64,000 nt of DNA from Streptococcus mitis NCTC 12261 (GTDB lineage Bacteria; Bacillota; Bacilli; Lactobacillales; Streptococcaceae), in assembly GCF_000148585.2 (NCBI RefSeq), contig NZ_CP028414.1, forward strand, positions 549,501 through 613,500. The letters are read 5' to 3'. Shown one piece after another: positions 18,009 to 26,725 of this stretch (its first letter is position 1; every line of letters begins with the position of its first letter). Made by a program: the position numbers and the translations under genes. The notes under the pieces were generated by a model that did not search any database, had not been told where the DNA came from, and saw only the letters and a list, made by a program, of their open reading frames with translations.

Positions 18009-18038
18009 AAAAAGCGGTTCAAAACGAATCGCTTTTTT
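18009..18038 (+). terminator. Terminator after cshA
   Basis: AAAGCGGTTC (18011-18020) pairs with GAATCGCTTT (18026-18035) and ends in TTTTTT. Confidence 0.88.
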
Positions 18039-18192
18039 ATATAAGGAGACCGAATGGAAAAAGAAAGATAAATAAAATAGATATATTATCTTCTTGTAAT
18101 ATTATAATACACAAAAATAAGGGGCTTGTCAATAGAAAAGAAGCAATTTAATTAAAAATATTCTTGTTTTTTCAAATTGCAATTAAATAAGC

Positions 18193-18237
18193 AATTTTCA
18201 GATAATAATTGAAAATTCAAGCTGTTTATGTTATAAT
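18193..18237 (+). promoter_or_regulatory. codY promoter with CodY box
   Basis: TTGAAA (18209-18214), a 17-bp spacer, TGT and TATAAT (18232-18237) form an extended-type promoter. Just upstream, 18193-18207 (AATTTTCAGATAATA) matches 13 of 15 positions of the CodY box AATTTTCWGAAAATT, suggesting autoregulation. Confidence 0.7.
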
Positions 18238-18263
18238 GATAGCGATTAAATTCGAGGTGAAAA

Positions 18264-19052
18264 ATGGCACATTTATTAGAAAAAACTAGAAAAATTACTT
18301 CTATCCTGAAGCGCTCAGAGGAGCAGTTGCAGGAAGAACTTCCCTACAATGCGATTACCCGTCAATTGGCAGATATTATTGACTGTAACGCCTGTATCGT
18401 CAATAGCAAGGGACGTCTCCTTGGTTATTTTATGCGTTACAAAACCAATACAGATCGTGTAGAGCAGTTCTTCCAAACTAAGATTTTCCCAGATGACTAC
18501 ATTCAAGGTGCGAACATGATTTACGATACAGAAGCCAATCTGACAGTTGATCATGATTTAAGCATTTTTCCTGTGGAAAGTCGTGCCGACTTTCCAGATG
18601 GTTTGACGACTATTGCACCGATTCATGTATCAGGGATTCGACTTGGTTCTTTGATTATTTGGCGCAATGATAAAAAATTCGAAGACGAGGACTTGATTCT
18701 TGTTGAGATTGCGAGTACCGTTGTTGGAATTCAACTCCTTAATTTCCAGCGTGAAGAAGATGAGAAAAATATCCGTCGCCGTACTGCTGTTACCATGGCG
18801 GTTAATACCCTTTCTTACTCCGAACTCCGTGCTGTTTCAGCAATTTTAGGGGAATTAAATGGAAATGAAGGGCAGTTGACTGCGTCTGTGATTGCAGACC
18901 GTATCGGAATCACTCGTTCTGTGATTGTCAATGCCCTTCGTAAACTTGAGTCTGCAGGGATTATTGAAAGTCGCTCACTTGGAATGAAGGGAACCTACCT
19001 TAAGGTTTTGATTTCAGATATTTTTGAAGAAGTGAAGAAAAGAGATTACTAA
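18264..19052 (+). CDS. codY: GTP- and branched-chain amino acid-sensing regulator CodY
   Basis: Global nutritional repressor that binds DNA when loaded with branched-chain amino acids (and GTP in some species). The 262 residues match exactly. An N-terminal GAF domain covers about residues 1-155. The C-terminal winged helix includes [26 protein letters not shown], with the highly conserved recognition helix. GAGGTG precedes the ATG. Its stop overlaps the start of the nicotinamidase gene by 1 nt (TAATG). A CodY-box-like site sits upstream of its own -35, so self-control is likely. Confidence 0.96.
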   Translation: MAHLLEKTRKITSILKRSEEQLQEELPYNAITRQLADIIDCNACIVNSKGRLLGYFMRYKTNTDRVEQFFQTKIFPDDYIQGANMIYDTEANLTVDHDLSIFPVESRADFPDGLTTIAPIHVSGIRLGSLIIWRNDKKFEDEDLILVEIASTVVGIQLLNFQREEDEKNIRRRTAVTMAVNTLSYSELRAVSAILGELNGNEGQLTASVIADRIGITRSVIVNALRKLESAGIIESRSLGMKGTYLKVLISDIFEEVKKRDY

Positions 19053-19626
19053 TGACTAAGGCTTTGATTTCGATTGATTATACAGAAGATTTTGTTGCTG
19101 ATAGTGGAAAATTGACAGCAGGCGCTCCAGCTCAGGCGATTTCGGATGCCATCAGCAAGGTAACTCGACTAGCTTTTGAACGAGGAGATTACATCTTCTT
19201 TACCATTGATGCTCACGAAGAAAACGATTGTTTCCATCCAGAAAGCAAGCTGTTTCCTCCTCACAATTTGATTGGGACTAGTGGACGGAATTTATACGGA
19301 GATTTGGGGTCTTTTATCAAGAGCATGGTTCAGACAGTCGTGTCTTTTGGATGGATAAACGTCATTACTCAGCTTTTTCGGGTACTGACCTAGATATCCG
19401 TTTGAGAGAGCGTCGAATTTCTACAGTTATTTTAACCGGAGTTTTGACGGATATCTGTGTCCTGCATACAGCTATAGATGCCTATAATCTAGGATATGAC
19501 ATCGAGATTGTTAAACCGGCTGTTGCATCTATCTGGCCTGAAAATCATCAATTTGCCCTAGGTCATTTCAAAAATACACTCGGAGCTAAGTTAGTAGATG
19601 AAAATCTAAATGAATTTTCAGAGTAA
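19052..19626 (+). pseudogene. pncA: Nicotinamidase (isochorismatase family), frameshifted
   Basis: Would deaminate nicotinamide to nicotinate for NAD recycling. The first part, frame 19052-19393, carries the catalytic Asp9 (ISIDYTEDF) and metal site (DAHEENDCFHPESKLFP). After about 19306-19315 the homology continues one frame over (MDKRHYSAFSGTDLD, then GVLTDICVLHTAIDAYNLGYD with the catalytic Cys) to 19626. Loss of one base in the GGGG or TTTT run explains the shift: expected family reading here is close to DLG-[IV]-FYQEHGSDSR. Both parts are otherwise intact, so this is either a recent inactivation, a phase-variable tract or a sequencing error. It is coupled to codY. Confidence 0.85.
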
Positions 19627-19662
19627 TTTGGTTGATGAAATGAAAAAAATTGAAAAAAAGTG

Positions 19663-19691
19663 TTGACAAGCATCCTAAAAGTTGATATACT
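19663..19691 (+). promoter_or_regulatory. tRNA-Leu promoter
   Basis: TTGACA (19663-19668), 17-bp spacer, TATACT (19686-19691); strong SigA promoter 15 nt ahead of the tRNA. Confidence 0.88.
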
Positions 19692-19706
19692 AGTAAAGTA
19701 ATCGAC

Positions 19707-19792
19707 GCGGGGATGGCGGAATTGGCAGACGCGCAGGACTAAGGATCCTGTGACCGCTTTAGGTCGTGAGGGTTCAAGTCCCTCTCTCCGCA
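19707..19792 (+). tRNA. tRNA-Leu (anticodon AAG)
   Basis: An 86-nt class II tRNA. The acceptor stem GCGGGGA pairs with TCTCCGC (one G-T). The anticodon stem CAGGA/TCCTG encloses loop CTAAGGA, giving AAG for CUU/CUC leucine codons after A34 editing or wobble. A long variable arm (around GACCGCTTTAGGTC) is the hallmark of tRNA-Leu. The T arm reads GGTTCAAGTCC. CCA is not encoded. Confidence 0.95.
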
Positions 19793-19798
19793 TAGGAT

Positions 19799-19824
19799 AA
19801 GAGTTAGCTTAGGCTAGCTCTTTT
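19799..19824 (+). terminator. Terminator after tRNA-Leu
   Basis: AAGAGTTAGC and GCTAGCTCTT form a near-perfect stem with TTAG loop and a TTTT tail. Confidence 0.75.
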
Positions 19825-19843
19825 GTTTTCATATAATTCAAGT

Positions 19844-19868
19844 AGAGCAAAAAAATTTTGCTCTTTTT
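19844..19868. terminator. Second terminator hairpin upstream of vex1
   Basis: AGAGCAAAA pairs perfectly with TTTTGCTCT across AAA, followed by TTTTT. It insulates vex1 from tRNA transcription. Confidence 0.8.
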
Positions 19869-19930
19869 TGTATTTCATAAACATTTCATATTTGGATTTT
19901 ATAATAGTCTTACAAATATGGAGGTGACAA

Positions 19931-21208
19931 ATGAATCCGATCCAAAGAGCTTGGGCTTATGTCAGCAGAAAACGACTGAGAAGTTTTATTTTATTTCTGA
20001 TTTTATTGGTCCTATTGGCTGGAATTTCAGCCTGTTTGACTCTGATGAAGTCCAACAAAACAGTTGAAACCAATCTTTACAAATCACTCAATACCTCTTT
20101 TTCTATTAAGAAGATAGAAAATGGTCAGACATTCAAGTTGTCAGACCTAGCATCTGTAAGCAAGATTAAGGGACTGGAAAATGTTTCTCCTGAACTCGAG
20201 ACGGTCGCAAAACTAAAAGACAAGGAAGCAGTGAGTGGCGAGCAGAGCGTGGAACGTGATGATTTGTCCGCTGCGGATAAGAATTTGGTTAGCTTAACAG
20301 CTCTTGAAGATTCATCTAAGGATGTCACCTTTACCAGCTCGGCTTTCAACTTAAAAGAAGGGCGACATCTTCAAAAAGGGGATTCAAAGAAAATCATCAT
20401 CCACGAAGAGTTGGCTAAGAAGAATAGTCTTTCCCTTCATGACAAGATTGCCTTAGATGCTGGTCAGTCAGAAGCTGGCAAAGGGCAAACAGTGGAGTTT
20501 GAGATTGTCGGCATCTTTTCTGGTAAAAAACAAGAGAAATTTACAGGCTTGTCTTCTGACTTCAGTGAAAACCAAGTCTTTACAGACTATGAAAGTAGCC
20601 AAAGCCTTTTGGGAAATGGTGAATCTCTAGTCAGTGCAGCGCGCTTTTATGTAGAAAATCCTAAGGAAATGGACGGACTCATGAAGCAGGTAGAAAACTT
20701 GGCCTTGGAAAATCAAGGGTATCAAGTTGAAAAGGAAAACAAGGCTTTTGAACAAATCAAAGACTCGGTTGCAACTTTCCAAACCTTTCTGACCATTTTC
20801 CTTTATGGGATTATGATAGCAGGAGCAGGAGCCTTAATTCTTGTTTTGTCTCTCTGGTTGAGAGAACGGGTCTACGAAGTGGGGATTCTTCTGGCACTTG
20901 GAAAAGGCAAGAGTTCGATTTTCCTGCAGTTCTGTTTAGAGGTATTTTTGGTATCTCTCGGAGCTTTGCTTCCAGCATTTGCTACAGGAAACGCAATCAC
21001 ATCCTACCTACTCCAAACTCTACTAGCAAGTGGAGATCAGGCAAGCTTACAAAATACACTAGCCAAAACAAGTGGTCTATCAAGTAGTTTATTATCTTTT
21101 GCAGAGTCCTATGTCTTTCTGTTGTTGATTAGTTGCTTATCTGTAGCCCTTTGTTTCCTATTCTTATTTAGAAAATCGCCGAAAGAAATTTTATCATCTA
21201 TTAGTTAA
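19931..21208 (+). CDS. vex1: Vex1, FtsX-like ABC transporter permease
   Basis: A 425-residue permease of the Vex123 exporter. One N-terminal membrane helix (SFILFLILLVLLAGISACL) is followed by a large outer domain of about 220 residues, then three helices at the C-terminus, the MacB/FtsX topology. In pneumococcus Vex123 sits beside VncRS and has been linked to peptide export and vancomycin tolerance, which has been debated. GGAGGTG precedes the ATG and a TATAAT lies at 19900-19905. It is followed by vex2 after 12 nt. Confidence 0.9.
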   Translation: MNPIQRAWAYVSRKRLRSFILFLILLVLLAGISACLTLMKSNKTVETNLYKSLNTSFSIKKIENGQTFKLSDLASVSKIKGLENVSPELETVAKLKDKEAVSGEQSVERDDLSAADKNLVSLTALEDSSKDVTFTSSAFNLKEGRHLQKGDSKKIIIHEELAKKNSLSLHDKIALDAGQSEAGKGQTVEFEIVGIFSGKKQEKFTGLSSDFSENQVFTDYESSQSLLGNGESLVSAARFYVENPKEMDGLMKQVENLALENQGYQVEKENKAFEQIKDSVATFQTFLTIFLYGIMIAGAGALILVLSLWLRERVYEVGILLALGKGKSSIFLQFCLEVFLVSLGALLPAFATGNAITSYLLQTLLASGDQASLQNTLAKTSGLSSSLLSFAESYVFLLLISCLSVALCFLFLFRKSPKEILSSIS

Positions 21209-21220
21209 GAAGGAGAAATC

Positions 21221-21868
21221 ATGACTTTATTACAATTACAAGATGTTACCTACCGTTATAAGAACACTGCTGAAGCAGTCCTATATCAGATCAATTATAA
21301 TTTTGAACCCGGGAAATTTTACAGTATTATTGGTGAGTCAGGAGCAGGAAAATCCACACTCTTGTCCCTACTTGCTGGTCTAGATAGTCCTGTTGAAGGT
21401 TCTATCCTTTTTCAAGGAGAGGATATTCGTAAGAAGGGCTATTCTTACCATCGCATGCACCATATTTCCCTGGTCTTTCAAAATTATAACTTGATAGATT
21501 ATCTTTCTCCACTGGAAAATATCCGCTTGGTCAACAAAAAGGCCAGCAAGGATACACTGCTTGAGCTTGGTTTGGATGAAAGTCAGATCAAGCGGAATGT
21601 TCTCCAGTTATCAGGTGGTCAACAACAACGTGTTGCCATTGCTCGTAGTTTGGTCTCAGAAGCTCCAGTTATTCTAGCAGATGAGCCAACGGGAAATCTG
21701 GACCCTAAAACTGCTGGAGATATTGTCGAACTGCTCAAATCACTTGCCCAGAAAACAGGTAAATGTGTCATCGTCGTAACTCACAGCAAAGAAGTGGCGC
21801 AAGCATCAGATATTACACTTGAGTTGAAAGATAAGAAACTGACTGAAACTCGCAATACGACGAAATAA
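21221..21868 (+). CDS. vex2: Vex2, ABC transporter ATP-binding protein
   Basis: The ATPase of the Vex exporter (215 residues, LolD/MacB-like). Visible: Walker [11 protein letters not shown]-loop [11 protein letters not shown], signature [15 protein letters not shown], Walker [14 protein letters not shown] and the H-loop VVTHSKE. AAGGAG precedes the ATG. Placed between the two permeases, it probably powers a Vex1-Vex3 heterodimer. Confidence 0.93.
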   Translation: MTLLQLQDVTYRYKNTAEAVLYQINYNFEPGKFYSIIGESGAGKSTLLSLLAGLDSPVEGSILFQGEDIRKKGYSYHRMHHISLVFQNYNLIDYLSPLENIRLVNKKASKDTLLELGLDESQIKRNVLQLSGGQQQRVAIARSLVSEAPVILADEPTGNLDPKTAGDIVELLKSLAQKTGKCVIVVTHSKEVAQASDITLELKDKKLTETRNTTK

Positions 21869-21923
21869 TATGAGCTTTTTCTGTTAGAACTATAAAATAG
21901 AACAAATTCTAGAAAGGGAATCT

Positions 21924-23303
21924 ATGTTACACAACGCATTTGCCTATGTTACAAGGAAGTTTTTCAAATCGATTGTCATCTTCCTGATTATTCTCCTCAT
22001 GGCGAGCTTGAGTTTGGTTGGCTTGTCAATCAAGGGAGCTACTGCCAAGGCTTCTCAGGAGACCTTTAAAAATATCACCAACAGCTTCTCCATGCAAATC
22101 AATCGTCGCGTCAATCAAGGAACGCCACGTGGTGCTGGGAATATCAAGGGTGAAGATATCAAAAAAATCACCGAAAACAAGGCCATTGAGTCTTATGTGA
22201 AACGCATCAACGCTATCGGAGATTTGACTGGCTATGAACTCATCGAAACGCCAGAAACTAAGAAAAATCTGACACCTGACCGTGCTAAACATTTTGGAAG
22301 TAGCTTGATGATTACAGGTGTCAATGACTCCTCTAAAGAAGACAAGTTTGTCTCTGGTTCTTATAAGCTGGTCGAAGGTGAACACCTAACAAACGACGAC
22401 AAGGACAAGATCCTCCTGCACAAGGACTTGGCAGCCAAACACGGCTGGAAAGTAGGAGACAAGGTCAAACTAGACTCTAATATCTACGATGCAGACAATG
22501 AAAAAGGAGCCAAGGAAACAGTCGAAGTGACAATCAAGGGACTCTTTGATGGTCACAATAAATCGGCAGTAACCTACTCACAAGAACTCTATGAAAATAC
22601 AGCTATCACAGACATTCACACTGCTGCAAAACTTTATGGATACACAGAAGACACAGCTATTTATGGGGACGCAACCTTCTTTGTAACAGCGGACAAGAAC
22701 TTGGATGATGTTATGAAAGAGTTGAATGGCATCAGTGGTATCAACTGGAAGAGCTATACTTTAGTTAAGAGCTCCTCTAACTACCCAGCTCTTGAGCAAT
22801 CCATTTCTGGTATGTACAAGATGGCCAATCTCCTCTTCTGGGGTAGCTTGAGCTTCTCAGTTCTTCTCCTTGCCCTCTTACTCAGCCTTTGGATCAATGC
22901 CCGTCGCAAGGAAGTGGGTATTCTCCTCTCTATCGGTCTCAAGCAGGCAAGTATCTTGGGTCAATTCATCACTGAATCCATCTTGATTGCCATCCCTGCT
23001 CTTGTTTCTGCATACTTCTTAGCTACTTACACAGCGCGTGCAATCGGAAATACTGTTCTTACCAATGTCACTTCAGGTGTTGCCAAGCAAGCTAGCAAGG
23101 CTGCTCAAGCCTCTAACCTTGGTGGTGGTGCAGAAGTAGATGGCTTTAGTAAGACCTTGTCGAGCCTAGATATTTCCATTCAGACATCAGACTTTATCAT
23201 CGTCTTTGTCCTTGCCTTGGTTCTAGTGGTTCTCGTTATGGCGTTTGCTTCAAGCAATCTCCTTAGAAAACAACCAAAAGAGCTTCTGCTGGATAGCGAA
23301 TAA
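21924..23303 (+). CDS. vex3: Vex3, FtsX-like ABC transporter permease
   Basis: The second permease (459 residues) with the same layout as Vex1: an N-terminal helix (SIVIFLIILLMASLSLVGL), a large extracellular domain, and three C-terminal helices separated by an Ala/Ser-rich segment (KQASKAAQASNLGGG). A 55-nt gap separates it from vex2, and AAAGGGA lies ahead of the ATG. A terminator-like hairpin follows, partly insulating vncRS. Confidence 0.9.
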   Translation: MLHNAFAYVTRKFFKSIVIFLIILLMASLSLVGLSIKGATAKASQETFKNITNSFSMQINRRVNQGTPRGAGNIKGEDIKKITENKAIESYVKRINAIGDLTGYELIETPETKKNLTPDRAKHFGSSLMITGVNDSSKEDKFVSGSYKLVEGEHLTNDDKDKILLHKDLAAKHGWKVGDKVKLDSNIYDADNEKGAKETVEVTIKGLFDGHNKSAVTYSQELYENTAITDIHTAAKLYGYTEDTAIYGDATFFVTADKNLDDVMKELNGISGINWKSYTLVKSSSNYPALEQSISGMYKMANLLFWGSLSFSVLLLALLLSLWINARRKEVGILLSIGLKQASILGQFITESILIAIPALVSAYFLATYTARAIGNTVLTNVTSGVAKQASKAAQASNLGGGAEVDGFSKTLSSLDISIQTSDFIIVFVLALVLVVLVMAFASSNLLRKQPKELLLDSE

Positions 23304-23309
23304 CAAACT

Positions 23310-23355
23310 TGCTACCTAATCTCCTCTAAATGGGGTATAATATAGGTAGCATTTT
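23310..23355 (+). terminator. Hairpin terminator after vex3, with an internal -10-like box
   Basis: TGCTACCTA (23310-23318) pairs with TAGGTAGCA (23343-23351), followed by TTTTT. The large loop contains TATAAT (23336-23341). The rest of the 142-bp vex3-vncR gap holds no recognised gene; I do not see the Pep27 peptide frame described near this locus in pneumococcus. Confidence 0.65.
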
Positions 23356-23445
23356 TATCTATTTTATCTTGATAAGGCCTCTTTCTTTCAGGATGAACTT
23401 GAGATGATTTACAAGAAATTTAAAGGAATGTGAAACGTTTTTTCT

Positions 23446-24102
23446 ATGAAAATTTTAATTGTAGAAGATGAAGAGATGATCCGTGAGGGGATCAGTGATT
23501 ATTTGACGGATTGTGGTTATGAAACCATTGAGGCTGCAGATGGGCAAGAAGCTTTAGAAAAATTTTCCAGCTATGAAGTAGCCTTGGTTTTACTGGATAT
23601 CCAGATGCCTAAGCTCAATGGTCTGGAAGTGCTAGCTGAGATTCGCAAAACCAGCCAAGTCCCTGTCTTGATGTTAACAGCCTTTCAGGATGAGGAATAC
23701 AAGATGAGTGCCTTTGCCTCTCTGGCAGATGGCTATCTGGAAAAACCTTTTTCTCTATCCCTCTTAAAAGTAAGGGTGGACGCGATTTTCAAGCGCTATT
23801 ATGATACGGGACGAATCTTCTCTTATAAGGATACCAAGGTGGACTTTGAAAGCTACAGTGCAAGCCTAGCAGGAGAGGAAGTGGCTGTTAATGCTAAAGA
23901 GTTGGAAATTCTTGATTATTTGGTTAAAAATGAAGGAAGGGCCTTGACACGATCTCAGATTATTGATGCCGTATGGAAAGCGACAGATGAGGTTCCCTTT
24001 GACCGTGTCATTGATGTTTATATCAAGGAACTGCGGAAAAAGCTAGACTTGGATTGCATCCTCACTGTGCGCAATGTTGGTTATAAATTGGAGCGAAAAT
24101 GA
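23446..24102 (+). CDS. vncR: VncR, OmpR-family response regulator
   Basis: A 218-residue response regulator. The receiver domain shows acidic VEDEEM, the phospho-acceptor Asp in VLLDIQMPKLNGLEVL, MLTAF and the Lys of YLEKPFS. The C-terminal OmpR-type winged helix includes ALTRSQIIDAVW and FDRVIDVYIKELRKKL. It overlaps vncS by 4 nt (ATGA). The stretch before its ATG (TTTTTTCT) has no ribosome site; the nearest AAAGGA is about 20 nt away, which is unusual. Confidence 0.93.
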   Translation: MKILIVEDEEMIREGISDYLTDCGYETIEAADGQEALEKFSSYEVALVLLDIQMPKLNGLEVLAEIRKTSQVPVLMLTAFQDEEYKMSAFASLADGYLEKPFSLSLLKVRVDAIFKRYYDTGRIFSYKDTKVDFESYSASLAGEEVAVNAKELEILDYLVKNEGRALTRSQIIDAVWKATDEVPFDRVIDVYIKELRKKLDLDCILTVRNVGYKLERK

Positions 24103-25421
24103 AACGAACAGGTTTATTTACAAAGATATTTATCTATACCTTCTCGATATTTAGTGTTCTGGTTATCTGCCTTCATTTGGCTATTTATTTTCTTTTTCCT
24201 TCGACTTATCTGAGTCATCGTCAGGAAACCATTGGTCAGAAAGCGACAGCCATTGCCCAGTCCCTAGAAGGTAAGGATAGGCAGAATATCGAGCAAGTCT
24301 TAGACTTGTATTCTCAGACTAGTGATATCAAGGGGACCGTCAAGGGCGAGATGACCGAGGACAAGTTAGAAGTAAAGGACAGCCTTCCTCTGGATACAGA
24401 TCGCCAGACAACCTCTCTTTTTATCGAGGAGCGCGAGGTGAAAACGCAGGACGGTGGTACCATGACTCTCCAGTTTTTAGCGTCCATGGATTTGCAAAAG
24501 GAAGCAGAGCAAATCAGTCTCCAGTTTCTTCCCTATACCTTGCTGGCATCCTTTCTGATTTCCCTTTTGGTAGCCTATATCTATGCTCGGACCATTGTTG
24601 CCCCGATTTTGGAAATCAAGCGAGTAACTCGTAGAATGATGGAACTGGATGCCCAAGTGCGATTGCACGTGGATTCTAGGGATGAGATTGGTGATCTCAA
24701 GGAACAAATCAATAGCCTCTACCAGCATCTTTTGACTGTCATTGCGGACTTGCATGACAAGAATGAAGCTATTCTCCAGCTGGAAAAGATGAAGGTCGAA
24801 TTCCTACGAGGGGCTTCCCATGAACTGAAAACACCCTTAGCTAGTTTGAAAATCCTGATTGAAAACATGAAAGAAAATATCGGTCGTTATAAGGATAGAG
24901 ACCGCTATCTGGGAGTAGCCTTAGGAATTGTGGATGAGCTCAATCACCACGTTCTCCAGATACTTTCTCTCTCTTCTGTGCAGGAATTGCGAGATGATAG
25001 GGAAATAATAGATCTCCTCCAGATGACGCAAAGTCTAGTTCAAGATTATTCTTTGCTAGCAAAGGAGAGAGAACTTCAGATTGACAATAGTTTGAACCAC
25101 CAGCAGGCTTATCTAAATCCATCTGTGATGAAATTAATCCTGTCTAATCTCATCAGCAATGCTATCAAGCACTCCATTCCAGGCGGCTTGGTCCGCATCG
25201 GAGAGAGAGAAGGGGAACTTTTTATCGAGAATAGCTGTAGTCCTGAAGAACAAGAAAAACTGGCTCAGTCTTTTTCTGATAATGCTAGTCGCAAGGCCAA
25301 GGGTTCTGGGATGGGGCTCTTTGTGGTCAAGAGTCTATTGGAACATGAAAAATTACCTTATCGTTTTGAGATGAAGGAGAATCGTTTGACCTTCTTCATA
25401 GCTTTTCCAAGAATCGCCTAA
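24099..25421 (+). CDS. vncS: VncS, sensor histidine kinase
   Basis: A 440-residue membrane kinase paired with VncR. Helix one covers about residues 8-30, followed by an outer sensor region of about 110 residues and helix two (LPYTLLASFLISLLVAYIYA). Then come a HAMP region, the phospho-acceptor His in LRGASHELKTPLASLK, the N box NLISNAIKHS and a G box GSGMGLFVVKSLL. It is coupled to vncR by ATGA overlap. The signal is unproven. Confidence 0.92.
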   Translation: MKRTGLFTKIFIYTFSIFSVLVICLHLAIYFLFPSTYLSHRQETIGQKATAIAQSLEGKDRQNIEQVLDLYSQTSDIKGTVKGEMTEDKLEVKDSLPLDTDRQTTSLFIEEREVKTQDGGTMTLQFLASMDLQKEAEQISLQFLPYTLLASFLISLLVAYIYARTIVAPILEIKRVTRRMMELDAQVRLHVDSRDEIGDLKEQINSLYQHLLTVIADLHDKNEAILQLEKMKVEFLRGASHELKTPLASLKILIENMKENIGRYKDRDRYLGVALGIVDELNHHVLQILSLSSVQELRDDREIIDLLQMTQSLVQDYSLLAKERELQIDNSLNHQQAYLNPSVMKLILSNLISNAIKHSIPGGLVRIGEREGELFIENSCSPEEQEKLAQSFSDNASRKAKGSGMGLFVVKSLLEHEKLPYRFEMKENRLTFFIAFPRIA

Positions 25422-25448
25422 GACTAGGGAGAGAAAGGGTTTACATAG

Positions 25449-25511
25449 ATGAAGCTAGAAGAAATTCAATCGAAACTGCGGGAAAAACTAGATTTTTTTG
25501 TCAAAAAGTGA
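25449..25511 (+). CDS. Possible 20-residue small protein between vncS and fba
   Basis: A short frame reads MKLEEIQSKLREKLDFFVKK. It has AAAGGG about 9 nt before its ATG and encodes an amphipathic, Lys/Glu-rich helix. The extended -10 of fba overlaps its stop region, so it would be read only from an upstream promoter (vncRS read-through). It could be a real small protein, the stub of a lost gene or chance. Confidence 0.3.
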   Translation: MKLEEIQSKLREKLDFFVKK

Positions 25512-25517
25512 TAAAAT
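25509..25517 (+). promoter_or_regulatory. fba extended -10 promoter
   Basis: TGA plus TAAAAT (25512-25517), about 50 nt before the fba start. No good -35 at 17 bp; the leader then carries ACAGGAGG as ribosome site. Confidence 0.5.
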
Positions 25518-25567
25518 GAACAATGTAAATGGGATGACCCATAAAACTATACAGGAGGCCTGATAAA

Positions 25568-26449
25568 ATGGCAATCGTTTCAGCACAAAAATTTGTCCAA
25601 GCAGCTCGTGACAACGGTTATGCAGTTGGTGGATTTAACACAAACAACCTTGAGTGGACTCAAGCTATCTTGCGCGCAGCAGAAGCTAAAAAAGCTCCAG
25701 TTTTGATCCAAACTTCAATGGGTGCTGCTAAATACATGGGTGGTTACAAAGTTGCTCGCAACTTGATCGCTAACCTTGTTGAATCAATGGGTATCACTGT
25801 ACCAGTAGCTATCCACCTTGACCACGGTCACTACGAAGATGCACTTGAGTGTATCCGAGTTGGTTATACTTCAGTTATGTTTGACGGTTCACACCTTCCA
25901 GTTGAAGAAAACCTTGATAAAGCTCGTAAAGTTGTAGAATTTGCTCATGCAAATGGTGTATCAGTGGAAGCTGAAGTTGGTACTATCGGTGGTGAAGAAG
26001 ACGGAATCATCGGTGATGGTGAATTGGCTCCAATCGAAGACGCTAAAGCAATGGTTGAAACTGGTATCGACTTCTTGGCAGCTGGTATCGGTAACATCCA
26101 CGGTCCTTACCCAGCAAACTGGAAAGGTCTTCACCTTGATCACTTGCAAAAATTGACTGAAGCTGTTCCAGGATTCCCAATCGTATTGCACGGTGGATCA
26201 GGTATTCCTGATGAGCAAATCCAAGCAGCTATCAAACTTGGTGTTGCGAAAGTTAACGTTAACACTGAATGCCAAATCGCATTCGCTAACGCAACTCGTA
26301 AATTTGCTCGTGACTACGAAGCAAACGAAGCAGAATACGACAAGAAAAAACTCTTCGACCCACGTAAATTCTTGGCTGACGGTGTAAAAGCTATCCAAGC
26401 ATCAGTTGAAGAACGTATCGACGTATTCGGTTCAGAAGGTAAAGCTTAA
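25568..26449 (+). CDS. fba: Fructose-bisphosphate aldolase, class II
   Basis: Splits fructose 1,6-bisphosphate in glycolysis, a zinc-dependent enzyme of 293 residues. Visible: GGFNTNNLEWTQAIL near the start, zinc and active-site blocks HLDHGHYEDALECI and MFDGSHLPVEENL, EAEVGTIGGEEDG, GNIHGPYP, LHGGSGIP and KVNVNTECQ. Codon use is strongly biased to favoured codons, as expected for a very highly expressed gene. Strong GGAGG site. A terminator follows. Confidence 0.97.
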   Translation: MAIVSAQKFVQAARDNGYAVGGFNTNNLEWTQAILRAAEAKKAPVLIQTSMGAAKYMGGYKVARNLIANLVESMGITVPVAIHLDHGHYEDALECIRVGYTSVMFDGSHLPVEENLDKARKVVEFAHANGVSVEAEVGTIGGEEDGIIGDGELAPIEDAKAMVETGIDFLAAGIGNIHGPYPANWKGLHLDHLQKLTEAVPGFPIVLHGGSGIPDEQIQAAIKLGVAKVNVNTECQIAFANATRKFARDYEANEAEYDKKKLFDPRKFLADGVKAIQASVEERIDVFGSEGKA

Positions 26450-26470
26450 TCTAGCTGAATAATACAGATG

Positions 26471-26496
26471 AAACCTACCCATTGGGTGGGTTTTTT
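26471..26496 (+). terminator. Terminator after fba
   Basis: AAACCTACCC pairs with GGGTGGGTTT around a tiny loop and ends in TTTTTT. Confidence 0.9.
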
Positions 26497-26580
26497 GGTG
26501 TTTTAAGGAGACTATTAAATCAGAATTTTGGACTAAAAATATCACTTTAAGAGAGAAATCTCAAATTTCATAAACTTTAA

Positions 26581-26617
26581 GCAAACGCTTGCATTCTAGT
26601 TTTTATTGGACTATAAT
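26581..26617 (+). promoter_or_regulatory. Promoter with LacI-type operator for the ABC-2 exporter
   Basis: TTGCAT (26589-26594), 17 bp, TATAAT (26612-26617). The dyad GCAAACGCTTGC (26581-26592) has the central CG and GCAA/TTGC arms of LacI/GalR-family operators and overlaps the -35 box, suggesting repression by such a regulator. The leader to the first gene is about 100 nt. Confidence 0.6.
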
Positions 26618-26725
26618 AGATTGGTGTAAAGACTTCTGTAATAATATTGAGAAGGTGTAGAAAGTAAGGATTTAGAATATTTGTAGTCAAAAAACAAGTG
26701 CTATTCCTTACATAGGGAGATAGAT

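Noticed and set aside
18054-18071. Five-codon frame MEKER with a perfect AAGGAG after cshA
   Set aside because: Too short to support; may be the stub of a lost gene. The rest of the 18039-18190 gap is AT-rich with nothing recognised.
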